In this document: positions 6,302-12,484 of the stretch, in pieces
Numbering within the stretch: position 1 is the first letter of the stretch
Layout of the letters: every line of letters starts with the position of its first letter
Assembly: GCA_045649855.1 (NCBI GenBank)
Contig: JAZRQN010000041.1
Location: 1 to 14,510 of the forward strand
Source: URNF01 sp045649855
Lineage (GTDB): Bacteria > Bacillota > Clostridia > Oscillospirales > Acutalibacteraceae
Direction: 5' to 3'
DNA: 14,510 nucleotides
Program-made: the position numbers and the translations under genes
Notes under the pieces: model-generated
The model's input: only the letters and a program-made list of their open reading frames with translations
Database searches by the model: none
What the model was told of the DNA's origin: nothing

Positions 6302-8875
6302 ATGGATGAACAGAAAATCGTAACCGAAAATTTGGCGGAGACCGCCGGTGGAGAGACGCCCACCAAGGTAGTACCCGTCGATCTTGAAAAGGAAATGAAA
6401 AAGAGTTTCCTGGAATATTCCATGTCGGTCATCGTGTCCCGTGCTTTGCCGGACGTGCGCGACGGCTTGAAACCCGTGCATCGCCGCATCCTGTACACCA
6501 TGCACGAAAACGGTCTGACCCCCGACAAAGCGCACCGTAAGTGCGCGGATACCGTCGGTGCGGTGCTGGGTCGTTATCATCCGCACGGTGATGCGTCCGT
6601 GTACGATGCCATGGTGCGTATGGCGCAGGATTTTTCACTGCGCTATCCGCTGATCGACGGACACGGTAACTTCGGTTCCATTGACGGCCACCCTGCCGCT
6701 GCTTACCGTTATACCGAGTCCAGAATGAGCAAAATGTCGCTGGATATGCTCGCCGACATCGAAAAAGAGACGGTGGACTTCCAGAACAACTATGATGATC
6801 GTCTGCAAGAGCCGGTGGTTCTCCCGTCCCGTTTCCCGAACCTCATCGTGAACGGTTCGATGGGTATTGCGGTCGGTATGGCGACCAATATTCCGCCGCA
6901 CAACCTGTGCGAAGTGGTGGACGCTATCTGCCTGTTGATTGACAACCCCGATGCAGAGCTCGTGGACATTATGGAACACGTCAAAGGTCCTGATTTCCCG
7001 ACCGGCGGTGTGATTATGGGTCATGCAGGCATCCGTGCCGCGTATGCGACCGGCCGTGGCAGAGTCATCGTGCGCTCCAAGGCGGAAATCGAGGAAGACG
7101 GTAATCATAACCGTATTATCATCAGCGAAATTCCGTATCAGGTAAACAAACTGAAACTGGTCAAATCCATCATTGATCTGGTGGACAACAAACGCGTGGA
7201 AGGTATCCGCGACGTGGTGGACCATTCCAGCAAACTGGGTATGCGCATCGTCATCGATCTGAAAAAAGATGCCGTGCCGCAGGTGGTGCTCAATCAGTTG
7301 TACGCCTACACCGAGATGCAGACCACCTTTGGTGTGATTTTGCTGTGTCTGGTGAACGGCGTGCCGCGTATTCTGAATTTAAAACAGATTCTCGAAGAGT
7401 ACATCAAGTTCCAGCAGGAAGTCATTACCCGTCGTTGCCTGTTTGAACTGCGCAAAGCAAAAGACAAAGCGCATATTATGGAAGCACTGCACACCGCGGT
7501 GGACTTTATCGATGAAGTCATCGAGATGATCCGCTCCTCTTCGGATACGCCCGAAGCCAAAGCGCGCTTGATGGAACGCTTTAACTTTGATGACGTGCAG
7601 GCAGAAGCGATCGTGCAGATGCGTTTGCGCCAGCTCTCCGGTCTGGAAAGACAGAAGATTGAGGATGAACTCAACGCTCTGCGTGCGCGCATTGCCGAAC
7701 TCGAAGGCATTTTGGCGGACGAAAACAAAATTCGCGCTATCGTCAAAGAAGAATGTCTGCGTATGCGCGATAAATACGGCGACGAGCGCAGAACCGAGAT
7801 CTCCTTTGTGTCGGGCGAAGTGGATATTGAAGACCTCATTCCCGATGAAGACTGCGTGCTGACCATGACCAAACTCGGCTACATCAAGCGTCAGGCGGCG
7901 GACACCTACCGCACCCAGCGCCGTGGCGGCAGAGGTATTATGGGTATGGGCACGCGTGAAGAGGACTTTACCGAGACCATGTTCTCTTGCGGCAGTAAGG
8001 ATTATATCTATTTCTTCACCTCGTTCGGCAAGGTGTATCGCTTGAAAGCGTACGAAGTGCCGGAGGGTACGAGAACTGCCAAGGGTATGAACATTATCAA
8101 CCTCTTGCCCATCGAAAAAGAGGAAAAGGTTACCGCCGTGATCCGTGTGGACAGAGAACAGGAAGAGGGCGGCTATCTGTGTATGGTTACCAGACGCGGT
8201 ATTATCAAACGTACCAAACTGGAAGCATACGCGAATATTCGTAAAAACGGCTTGATTGCCATTGATCTGGATGAAGGCGACGAACTTGCGTGGGTACATC
8301 TTACCGACGGCGAGCAAACCTTGCTGGTGGCTACCAGAAACGGTATGGCGATCCGCTTTGATGAAAACGATGCGCGCGTGGTGGGCCGTACCGCCCGCGG
8401 CGTGAAAGCAATCACCCTGCGCGAAGGCGACGAAGTGGTGGGTATGGAACTGTGTAAGGACGATGCCACCCTCATCACCATCTCCGAGACCGGATACGGT
8501 CGCAGAAGTGAGTTGTCCGATTATCGTATCCAGTCCCGCGCAGGTAAGGGTATTACCAACTACCATACCGACAAAAACGGCAAGGTGGCAGGTATCAAGA
8601 TGGTGGACGGCAGTGAAGACCTCATCCTCATCTCCGCAGACGGCGTTATCATCCGTATCGAGTCGGAAGAGGTGCGTCTGTGCCATCGTCCGTCCAAAGG
8701 CGTGCGCGTAATGCGTATCGTGGGCGACAACCGTATCGTGTCTATGACCTGCGTGCCGCGTGAAGAGGATTCTGACATCCCCAAAGGCGAAGTTTCCACC
8801 GAAGCGCCCGATGACGAGAACGATCCCGTGATCGACGAGCCGGAAGAAACGGTTGCCGAGACGGCAGAGGAATAA
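6302..8875 (+). CDS. gyrA: DNA gyrase subunit A
   Basis: This is the DNA-cleaving and wrapping subunit of gyrase. It has 857 residues, a usual length, with a start served by GAAAGGA (6284-6290). The breakage-reunion domain contains SRALPDVRDGLKPVHRRILY and the catalytic tyrosine Y137 in AAYRYTESRMS. The C-terminal beta-pinwheel is present with the GyrA box QRRGGRG at 539-545, which marks gyrase rather than topoisomerase IV. The tail (about 815-857) is strongly acidic (EAPDDENDPVIDEPEE), a feature often linked to control of DNA wrapping. In the quinolone region the sequence is HPHGDASVYD, with Ala98 where E. coli has Ser83 and Ser99 next to it, as in Mycobacterium tuberculosis. It lies 3 bases after the upstream membrane gene. 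Confidence 0.97.
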   Translation: MDEQKIVTENLAETAGGETPTKVVPVDLEKEMKKSFLEYSMSVIVSRALPDVRDGLKPVHRRILYTMHENGLTPDKAHRKCADTVGAVLGRYHPHGDASVYDAMVRMAQDFSLRYPLIDGHGNFGSIDGHPAAAYRYTESRMSKMSLDMLADIEKETVDFQNNYDDRLQEPVVLPSRFPNLIVNGSMGIAVGMATNIPPHNLCEVVDAICLLIDNPDAELVDIMEHVKGPDFPTGGVIMGHAGIRAAYATGRGRVIVRSKAEIEEDGNHNRIIISEIPYQVNKLKLVKSIIDLVDNKRVEGIRDVVDHSSKLGMRIVIDLKKDAVPQVVLNQLYAYTEMQTTFGVILLCLVNGVPRILNLKQILEEYIKFQQEVITRRCLFELRKAKDKAHIMEALHTAVDFIDEVIEMIRSSSDTPEAKARLMERFNFDDVQAEAIVQMRLRQLSGLERQKIEDELNALRARIAELEGILADENKIRAIVKEECLRMRDKYGDERRTEISFVSGEVDIEDLIPDEDCVLTMTKLGYIKRQAADTYRTQRRGGRGIMGMGTREEDFTETMFSCGSKDYIYFFTSFGKVYRLKAYEVPEGTRTAKGMNIINLLPIEKEEKVTAVIRVDREQEEGGYLCMVTRRGIIKRTKLEAYANIRKNGLIAIDLDEGDELAWVHLTDGEQTLLVATRNGMAIRFDENDARVVGRTARGVKAITLREGDEVVGMELCKDDATLITISETGYGRRSELSDYRIQSRAGKGITNYHTDKNGKVAGIKMVDGSEDLILISADGVIIRIESEEVRLCHRPSKGVRVMRIVGDNRIVSMTCVPREEDSDIPKGEVSTEAPDDENDPVIDEPEETVAETAEE

Positions 8876-8886
8876 TACGCACAAAA

Positions 8887-8985
8887 GCAGCGGCGCTCTG
8901 CGCCCTGCGAGTTCCCCTTATACAAACCAACCCGAACTTACGATCGCCCGCAGGAAACTGCGGGCGATATTCGGGTGGAACACCC
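8887..8985. repeat. Three tandem small hairpins after gyrA
   Basis: First hairpin: GCAG-C-GGCGC, TCT loop, GCGCC-CTGC (8887-8908, one bulged C). Second: an 11-bp perfect stem ATCGCCCGCAG / CTGCGGGCGAT with a GAAA tetraloop (8943-8968). Third: GGGTG-GAA-CACCC (8973-8985). None is followed by a run of T, so they are not standard intrinsic terminators. They could still stabilise the 3' end of the gyrase transcript or slow the polymerase. Confidence 0.55.
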
Positions 8986-9099
8986 CAAAACAAGTGAATA
9001 CAAATAGTTTTATATAGGGAAAATATACAAATTGTTATCAAGAAAAACGGCGTGTATATCCGTATGAAAAAACGGTATACATATTCCTGTTTACTGACA

Positions 9100-9381
9100 A
9101 GTGGATATGCCGCAATGTAGAAAAATCTGCAACCCCAAAAAAGCGTGGAAAACTATGGAAACGCAGTAAAACAGCGGAAAACTCACATTTCACATTGTGG
9201 AAAACTATGTTGAAATGGGGAAAGTGTGTACTTGAAATATTCCAGTTTGTATATTTTTCGTGTATAAACGCCTGAATACTATACTTTTCGACACTTTAAC
9301 GGTGGAAAGCTTGTGGAAAAGTTGAAAAACCATAATTTGCCAATTTCCCATAAAATTGGCTGCAAAAACCGCTTATCCATG
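9100..9381 (-). promoter_or_regulatory. Second group of DnaA-box-like sites, downstream of gyrA
   Basis: This gene-free AT-rich DNA (the wider gap is 8876-9380) repeats the words used in oriC, mostly on the opposite strand. TGTGGAAAA occurs at 9196-9204 and 9312-9320 (one mismatch to TGTGGATAA). Weaker forms lie at 9100-9108 (AGTGGATAT), 9144-9152 (CGTGGAAAA) and, on the + strand, 9373-9381 (TTATCCATG). There are no DnaA-trios or GC-rich patch here. It might titrate DnaA or be a remnant of a bipartite origin. Confidence 0.45.
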
Positions 9382-9434
9382 CCTCCCTTGTGTAAAGGGA
9401 GGTGGTTGAGCGAAGCGAAACCGGAGGGATTGTT
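9381..9434. repeat. Left inverted end of element copy 1
   Basis: The outer hairpin has 8-bp stem CCTCCCTT/AAGGGAGG and loop GTGTA (9382-9402). The inner hairpin GGTT-GA-GC, loop GAA, GC-GA-AACC (9404-9422) has a tandem G-A mismatch in the stem that can form sheared pairs. GGAGGGATTGTT (9423-9434) then mirrors the right end and provides the Shine-Dalgarno sequence for the nuclease gene. Confidence 0.75.
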
Positions 9435-9803
9435 ACGGATAGAAAACACAACAAATCTATCGTTCATACTGCAAGAACCCTCCGAAAAAATATGACTAAA
9501 GAGGAAAGACATCTCTGGTATGATTTTCTTCGCACCTATCCTATTAAATTTCTGCGGCAAAAACCGCTTGGGAAATATGTCGTAGATTTTTACTGTGCAA
9601 AAGTAAACCTGATTATTGAATTGGACGGGTCACAGCATTTTCTCGATGCGCAAGCGGAAAAAGATGCGGAAAGAACGGCTTTTTTAGAGCAATATGGGAT
9701 TCGTGTGTTGCGTATCCCCAACAATGCAGTAAATCAAAATTTTTCGGGTGTCTGCGAATATATCGATAATGAAGTAAAACAATCCCTCAGTCAGCTTCGC
9801 TGA
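9435..9803 (+). CDS. DUF559 endonuclease-like protein, copy 1 (start codon probably lost)
   Basis: This is a small protein of the DUF559 family, distantly related to very-short-patch-repair and other PD-(D/E)XK nucleases. It contains RKHNK, LRKNMTKEERHLWYDFLR, KFLRQKPLGKYVVDFYC and IIELDGSQH; the D of VDFYC and the E and D of IELDG are the likely metal-binding residues, followed by RTAFLEQYGIRVLRIPN. About 102 of 121 residues match copy 2, with many silent differences. The expected start, five bases after GGAGGGA, is ACG, where copy 2 has TTG; an ancestral ATG may have mutated. Initiation could shift to ATG 9492, or to GTG 9402 inside the left end. The last residues QSLSQLR and the stop lie in the right end. 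Expression is uncertain; nuclease activity is inferred. Confidence 0.72.
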   Translation, partial: TDRKHNKSIVHTARTLRKNMTKEERHLWYDFLRTYPIKFLRQKPLGKYVVDFYCAKVNLIIELDGSQHFLDAQAEKDAERTAFLEQYGIRVLRIPNNAVNQNFSGVCEYIDNEVKQSLSQLR

Positions 9804-9827
9804 CAGCTCCCTTTACACAAGGGAGCC
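9778..9827. repeat. Right inverted end of element copy 1
   Basis: AACAATCCCTC (9778-9788) mirrors the left end. Hairpin GTCAGC-TTC-GCTGAC (9790-9804) holds the stop codon of the nuclease gene. The outer hairpin GCTCCCTT-TACAC-AAGGGAGC (9806-9826) has a G-C/C-G terminal pair where the left hairpin has C-G/G-C, so the stem is kept by paired changes. No T-run follows, so it is not a standard terminator. Confidence 0.75.
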
Positions 9828-9844
9828 GTTGGCGGATTCGATCT

Positions 9845-9860
9845 TGTTTCACGTGGAACA
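9845..9860. promoter_or_regulatory. parS site 1 (ParB binding)
   Basis: TGTTTCACGTGGAACA fits the degenerate 16-base parS pattern TGTTNCACGTGNAACA at every fixed position. It differs from the perfect palindrome only at base 12. It lies 17 bp beyond the right end of element copy 1 in the gap before mnmG. Confidence 0.85.
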
Positions 9861-9861
9861 A

Positions 9862-9985
9862 AATCGAACTTCGTTCGATTTTGCCGCGATTTTGTTCGAG
9901 TGCAAAGGCGTGCGCTCGGTTTTGCTTCGCAAAACACCACAAAAGTCGCCCTAAGTTAACTTCGTTCGATTTTGCCGTTTTAGGC
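9862..9985. repeat. Palindrome cluster with double-hairpin repeat, copy B
   Basis: This part of the 306-bp gap before mnmG is packed with short inverted repeats. AAATCGAAC-TTC-GTTCGATTT is at 9861-9881, GAGTGC...GCGCTC at 9898-9916, TTTTGC-TTC-GCAAAA at 9920-9934 and TTTTGCC-N6-GGCAAAA at about 9970-9989. The 9895-9940 part repeats the design of 60-100 and continues into the CAAAACACCAC word found at position 1. ACTTCGTTCGATTTTGCC occurs twice (9868-9885 and 9959-9976). No gene is seen. Confidence 0.6.
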
Positions 9986-10060
9986 AAAAGACGGAGGGAG
10001 TCGGGGAAAAGAAAACGGACGATTCGTGCATCGTCTTTACGCAAATATTTAAAATCACAT

Positions 10061-10086
10061 CGTAGGAGCGGTCGTTGACCGCCCGC
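10061..10086. repeat. CGTAGGRGCGG...CGCCCGCA hairpin repeat, copy 1
   Basis: CGTAGGAGCGGTC, GTT loop, GACCGCCCGCAA forms a perfect 6-bp stem GCGGTC/GACCGC (10068-10082). The frame CGTAGGRG...GCCCGCAA recurs at 14229-14256 with a different stem, which suggests a short dispersed hairpin repeat. It lies about 50 bp before mnmG and would be in its leader if transcription starts upstream. Confidence 0.5.
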
Positions 10087-10133
10087 AAATTCGTGCAAAC
10101 GCAAACCACTCCTGCATATAAAGGATGAAAGCT

Positions 10134-11996
10134 ATGAAATTCTTTGAAGAACATTATCAGGTCGCTGTGATCGGTGCAGGCCATGCCGGTATTGAGGCAG
10201 GGCTTGCGAGCGCGCGCCTCGGTGCGAAAACGGCGGTGTTCACCGTCAATATGGACTGGGTGGGCAATATGCCGTGCAATCCGTCTATCGGCGGCACTGC
10301 GAAAGGACATCTGGTGCGTGAGATTGATGCGCTGGGCGGCGAGATGGGTAAGGCGGCGGATGCCACCTTCCTGCAATCCCGTATGCTCAACCGCGGCAAA
10401 GGTCCTGCAGTGCATTCACTCCGCGCACAAATCGATCGCAGAGATTATGCAGGGTATATGAAACACGCGTTGGAGTTGCAGGACAATCTGGATCTGCGCC
10501 AGGCGGAAGTGGTGTCCATTGAAAAGACTGCAGACGGCAAATTCCTGCTGACCACCCAACTGGAAGCGGAATACACCGCCGATGCGGTGATTCTGGCGAC
10601 AGGTACGTTCCTCAAGGGCCGCATCTTCGTGGGAGACGTCAACTACGAGGGCGGTCCGGACGGTATGTTTGCTGCCAACCGCTTGTCAGCATCCCTCAAA
10701 GATCTCGGCGTGGAACTGCGCCGTTTCAAAACGGGTACACCTTCTCGTGTGCTCCGTCAGAGCATTGATTTCTCGGGTATGGAAGAACAGGCGGGGGAGG
10801 ACCCTGTAACCCCGTTCTCGTTTGAAAGCCCTGAAGATCTGAAAAACACCGTTTCTTGCCATATCACCTGGACTACGCAGGCGACAAAAGACGTCATTCA
10901 CAAAAATCTGCACCGTTCGCCGCTGTACGGCGGTGTGATTGAGGGTGTGGGTCCTCGCTATTGCCCCAGTTTTGAGGATAAGGTGGTACGGTTTGCGGAT
11001 AAAGAGCGCCACCAGGTGTTTATCGAGCCGTGCGGCAAGAATACCGAAGAAATGTATCTGCAGGGACTCAGTTCCTCGTTGCCCGTGGATGTGCAACTGC
11101 AATTTTTGCGCACCATTCCCGGCTTGGAGCATGTAAAGGTGATGCGCCCTGCGTATGCGATTGAATATGATTGTATCGATCCTATCCAATTGGATGCGAC
11201 CTTGGAATTCAAAAACGTCCCCGGTTTGTTCGGTGCAGGACAGTTCAACGGCAGTTCCGGTTATGAAGAGGCGGCGGCACAAGGCTTGGTTGCAGGTGTC
11301 AACGCCGCCAATAAACTGCTCGGCAAGCCGCAACTGCTGCTGGACCGCGCTTCCAGTTATATCGGCACGTTGATTGACGATCTGGTAACCAAAGGTTGCA
11401 GTGATCCGTACCGTATGATGACCTCGCGCTCGGAATACCGATTGGTGCTGCGCCAGGATAATGCGGACGAGCGTTTGACCCCCATTGGCAGAGAGGTGGG
11501 GCTGGTGGATGATGAACGGTGGGCGCACTTCTGTGCGCGCCGTGAACTGAAAGCCGCCGAGCGTGCGCGCTTGGAAAGCACCGTGATTGCGCCGTCGGAT
11601 GCAATCAACGATATTCTTGTTTCACGTGAAACAACCCCACTTACTACGGGCGCGAAGCTCATCGACCTGATGCGCCGCCCGAATATCGGTTATGAGGCGT
11701 TGGCGCCGATCGATACCGAGCGCCCCGACCTGCCGCGTATGGTGTTTGAGCAGGTGGAGGTTGAGGTAAAGTACGAGGGGTATATCCGCCGTCAGATGGC
11801 AGATATTGCGGAAATGCGCCGTTTGGAGAAACGGTTGCTCCCCGAAGACGTGGATTATACCACGGTAACGGGTCTGCGTAAAGAAGCACAGGAAAAACTG
11901 AACAAAGTGCGTCCGCGCAGCATCGGACAAGCCTCCCGTATCAGCGGCGTCAGCCCTGCGGACGTTTCGGTGCTGATTGTGTATACGAATAAATAA
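10134..11996 (+). CDS. mnmG: tRNA uridine-5-carboxymethylaminomethyl modification enzyme MnmG (GidA)
   Basis: MnmG is an FAD protein that, with the GTPase MnmE, modifies the wobble uridine (U34) of tRNAs reading two-fold codon families. The 620-residue length is typical. The dinucleotide-binding motif VIGAGHAGIEAG is at 12-23. The conserved GNMPCNPSIGG has C48, and RYCPSFEDK has C277; both cysteines are conserved in the family. FKTGTPSR, AGQFNGSSGYEEAAAQG and YRLVLRQDNADERLTPIG follow. ATG 10134 is chosen because AAAGGA (10120-10125) fits it; ATG 10125 overlaps that site. mnmE, its partner and usual neighbour, is not in the window. A perfect parS is embedded at codons 495-500 (LVSRET). Confidence 0.97.
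   Translation: MKFFEEHYQVAVIGAGHAGIEAGLASARLGAKTAVFTVNMDWVGNMPCNPSIGGTAKGHLVREIDALGGEMGKAADATFLQSRMLNRGKGPAVHSLRAQIDRRDYAGYMKHALELQDNLDLRQAEVVSIEKTADGKFLLTTQLEAEYTADAVILATGTFLKGRIFVGDVNYEGGPDGMFAANRLSASLKDLGVELRRFKTGTPSRVLRQSIDFSGMEEQAGEDPVTPFSFESPEDLKNTVSCHITWTTQATKDVIHKNLHRSPLYGGVIEGVGPRYCPSFEDKVVRFADKERHQVFIEPCGKNTEEMYLQGLSSSLPVDVQLQFLRTIPGLEHVKVMRPAYAIEYDCIDPIQLDATLEFKNVPGLFGAGQFNGSSGYEEAAAQGLVAGVNAANKLLGKPQLLLDRASSYIGTLIDDLVTKGCSDPYRMMTSRSEYRLVLRQDNADERLTPIGREVGLVDDERWAHFCARRELKAAERARLESTVIAPSDAINDILVSRETTPLTTGAKLIDLMRRPNIGYEALAPIDTERPDLPRMVFEQVEVEVKYEGYIRRQMADIAEMRRLEKRLLPEDVDYTTVTGLRKEAQEKLNKVRPRSIGQASRISGVSPADVSVLIVYTNK
11618..11633. promoter_or_regulatory. parS site 2 (perfect, inside mnmG)
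   Basis: TGTTTCACGTGAAACA is an exact palindromic match to the ParB binding consensus. It is read through in mnmG as Val-Ser-Arg-Glu-Thr, so the site is maintained within coding sequence. ParB bound here would load and spread over the origin-proximal region. Confidence 0.93.
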
Positions 11997-12009
11997 TTGT
12001 ACCCACCAA

Positions 12010-12060
12010 GCCTCCCTTGTGCAAAGGGAGGGGGACCGCCGAAGGCGGTGGAGGGATTGT
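12010..12060. repeat. Left inverted end of element copy 2
   Basis: The outer hairpin CCTCCCTT-GTGCA-AAGGGAGG is at 12011-12031 and the inner hairpin ACCGCC-GAA-GGCGGT at 12035-12049. GGAGGGATTGT (12050-12060) then serves as the Shine-Dalgarno sequence for the TTG start at 12062. Confidence 0.75.
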
Positions 12061-12061
12061 C

Positions 12062-12430
12062 TTGGAAAGAAAACACAACAAAGAAATCGTACAAACCGCA
12101 AGAATCCTCCGAAAAAACATGACCAAAGAGGAAAGGCATCTTTGGTATGATTTTCTCCGCACCTATCCGATTAAATTTCTGCGACAAAAACCTCTTGGCA
12201 GATATATTGCGGATTTTTATTGCGCAGAGGCGAAGATTGTTGTAGAACTGGATGGATCACAACATTTTTGTGAAGTGCAGGCACAAAAGGATGCAGAACG
12301 AACGGCGTATTTGGAACAATATGGAATTCGTGTGTTGCGCATTCCCAACAATGCGGTAAATCAAAACTTCAGTGGTGTGTGCGAATATGTTGACAATGAG
12401 GTAAAACAATCCCTCAGTCAGCTTCGCTGA
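12062..12430 (+). CDS. DUF559 endonuclease-like protein, copy 2
   Basis: This 122-residue DUF559 protein starts at TTG 12062, 5 bases after GGAGGGA, giving (M)ERKHNKEIVQTARILRKNMTKEERHLWYDFLRTYP. The core KFLRQKPLGRYIADFYC and VVELDGSQH supplies the D, E and D expected for a PD-(D/E)XK metal site, and AERTAYLEQYGIRVLRIPNNAV follows as in the family. The C-terminus QSLSQLR is encoded by the element's right end. Compared with copy 1, most changes are silent or conservative (K/R, I/V, D/E, F/Y), which suggests past selection for function. The frame stays open back to 12017, but that would run through the left-end hairpins. The likely role is DNA cleavage, perhaps for movement of the element itself; this is inferred. 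Confidence 0.82.
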   Translation: MERKHNKEIVQTARILRKNMTKEERHLWYDFLRTYPIKFLRQKPLGRYIADFYCAEAKIVVELDGSQHFCEVQAQKDAERTAYLEQYGIRVLRIPNNAVNQNFSGVCEYVDNEVKQSLSQLR

Positions 12431-12454
12431 CAGCTCCCTTTGCACAAGGGAGCC
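12406..12454. repeat. Right inverted end of element copy 2
   Basis: ACAATCCCTC (12406-12415) is followed by hairpin GTCAGC-TTC-GCTGAC (12417-12431), which contains the gene's TGA, and hairpin GCTCCCTT-TGCAC-AAGGGAGC (12433-12453). It is identical to the right end of copy 1 except for the loop base that also differs at the left end. Confidence 0.75.
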
Positions 12455-12484
12455 TTTGGGTTGTGAAGAAAAGAGCAAATAAAT

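Larger units (their letters stand above)
9381..9827 (+). mobile_element. DUF559 hairpin-ended element, copy 1
   Basis: This 447-bp unit is bounded by imperfect inverted ends. Left: GCC(TCCC...), then hairpin, GC-GAA-GC hairpin and GAGGGATTGTT. Right: the reverse order, ending AAGGGAGCC. It carries one DUF559 gene and nothing else. A second copy in the same orientation lies at 12010-12454. Outside both ends the flanks read CCA[A/T] on the left and [G/T]TTGG on the right, so the ends may extend 4-5 bp further. I see no clear target-site duplication and no transposase. Mobility is inferred from the repeated structure and its occurrence twice between housekeeping genes. Confidence 0.7.
12010..12454 (+). 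mobile_element. DUF559 hairpin-ended element, copy 2
   Basis: This 445-bp unit begins 13 bp after the mnmG stop and has the same plan as copy 1: outer hairpin, inner hairpin, GAGGGATTGT, a DUF559 gene, ACAATCCCTC, inner hairpin, outer hairpin. The inner left hairpin (ACCGCC-GAA-GGCGGT) is unrelated in sequence to that of copy 1, although the structure is kept. Loop bases of the outer hairpins carry GTGCA at both ends, against GTGTA at both ends of copy 1. Divergence of the two genes argues against a recent local duplication. Confidence 0.7.

Noticed and set aside
9247..9285. Promoter in the gap before the DUF559 gene (TTGTAT with TATAAA or TATACT)
   Set aside because: No pair of -35 and -10 boxes has a 16-18 bp spacing with good matches, and AT-rich DNA gives such words easily.
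9402..9434. GTG 9402 as the start of DUF559 copy 1
   Set aside because: It lies inside the terminal hairpin, has no properly spaced ribosome binding site, and the residues it adds do not match the corresponding stretch of copy 2.
9806..9832. Right-end hairpin of the DUF559 element as a Rho-independent terminator
   Set aside because: There is no T-run after the stem, and the same hairpin occurs at the left end in front of the gene.
9862..10086. CRISPR array
   Set aside because: The repeats are short, unequal palindromes without regular spacers, and no cas gene is present.
9381..12454. Composite transposon carrying mnmG between the two element copies
   Set aside because: mnmG is an ordinary core gene with composition like its neighbours, the two copies are diverged, and I find no target-site duplication around the whole segment.
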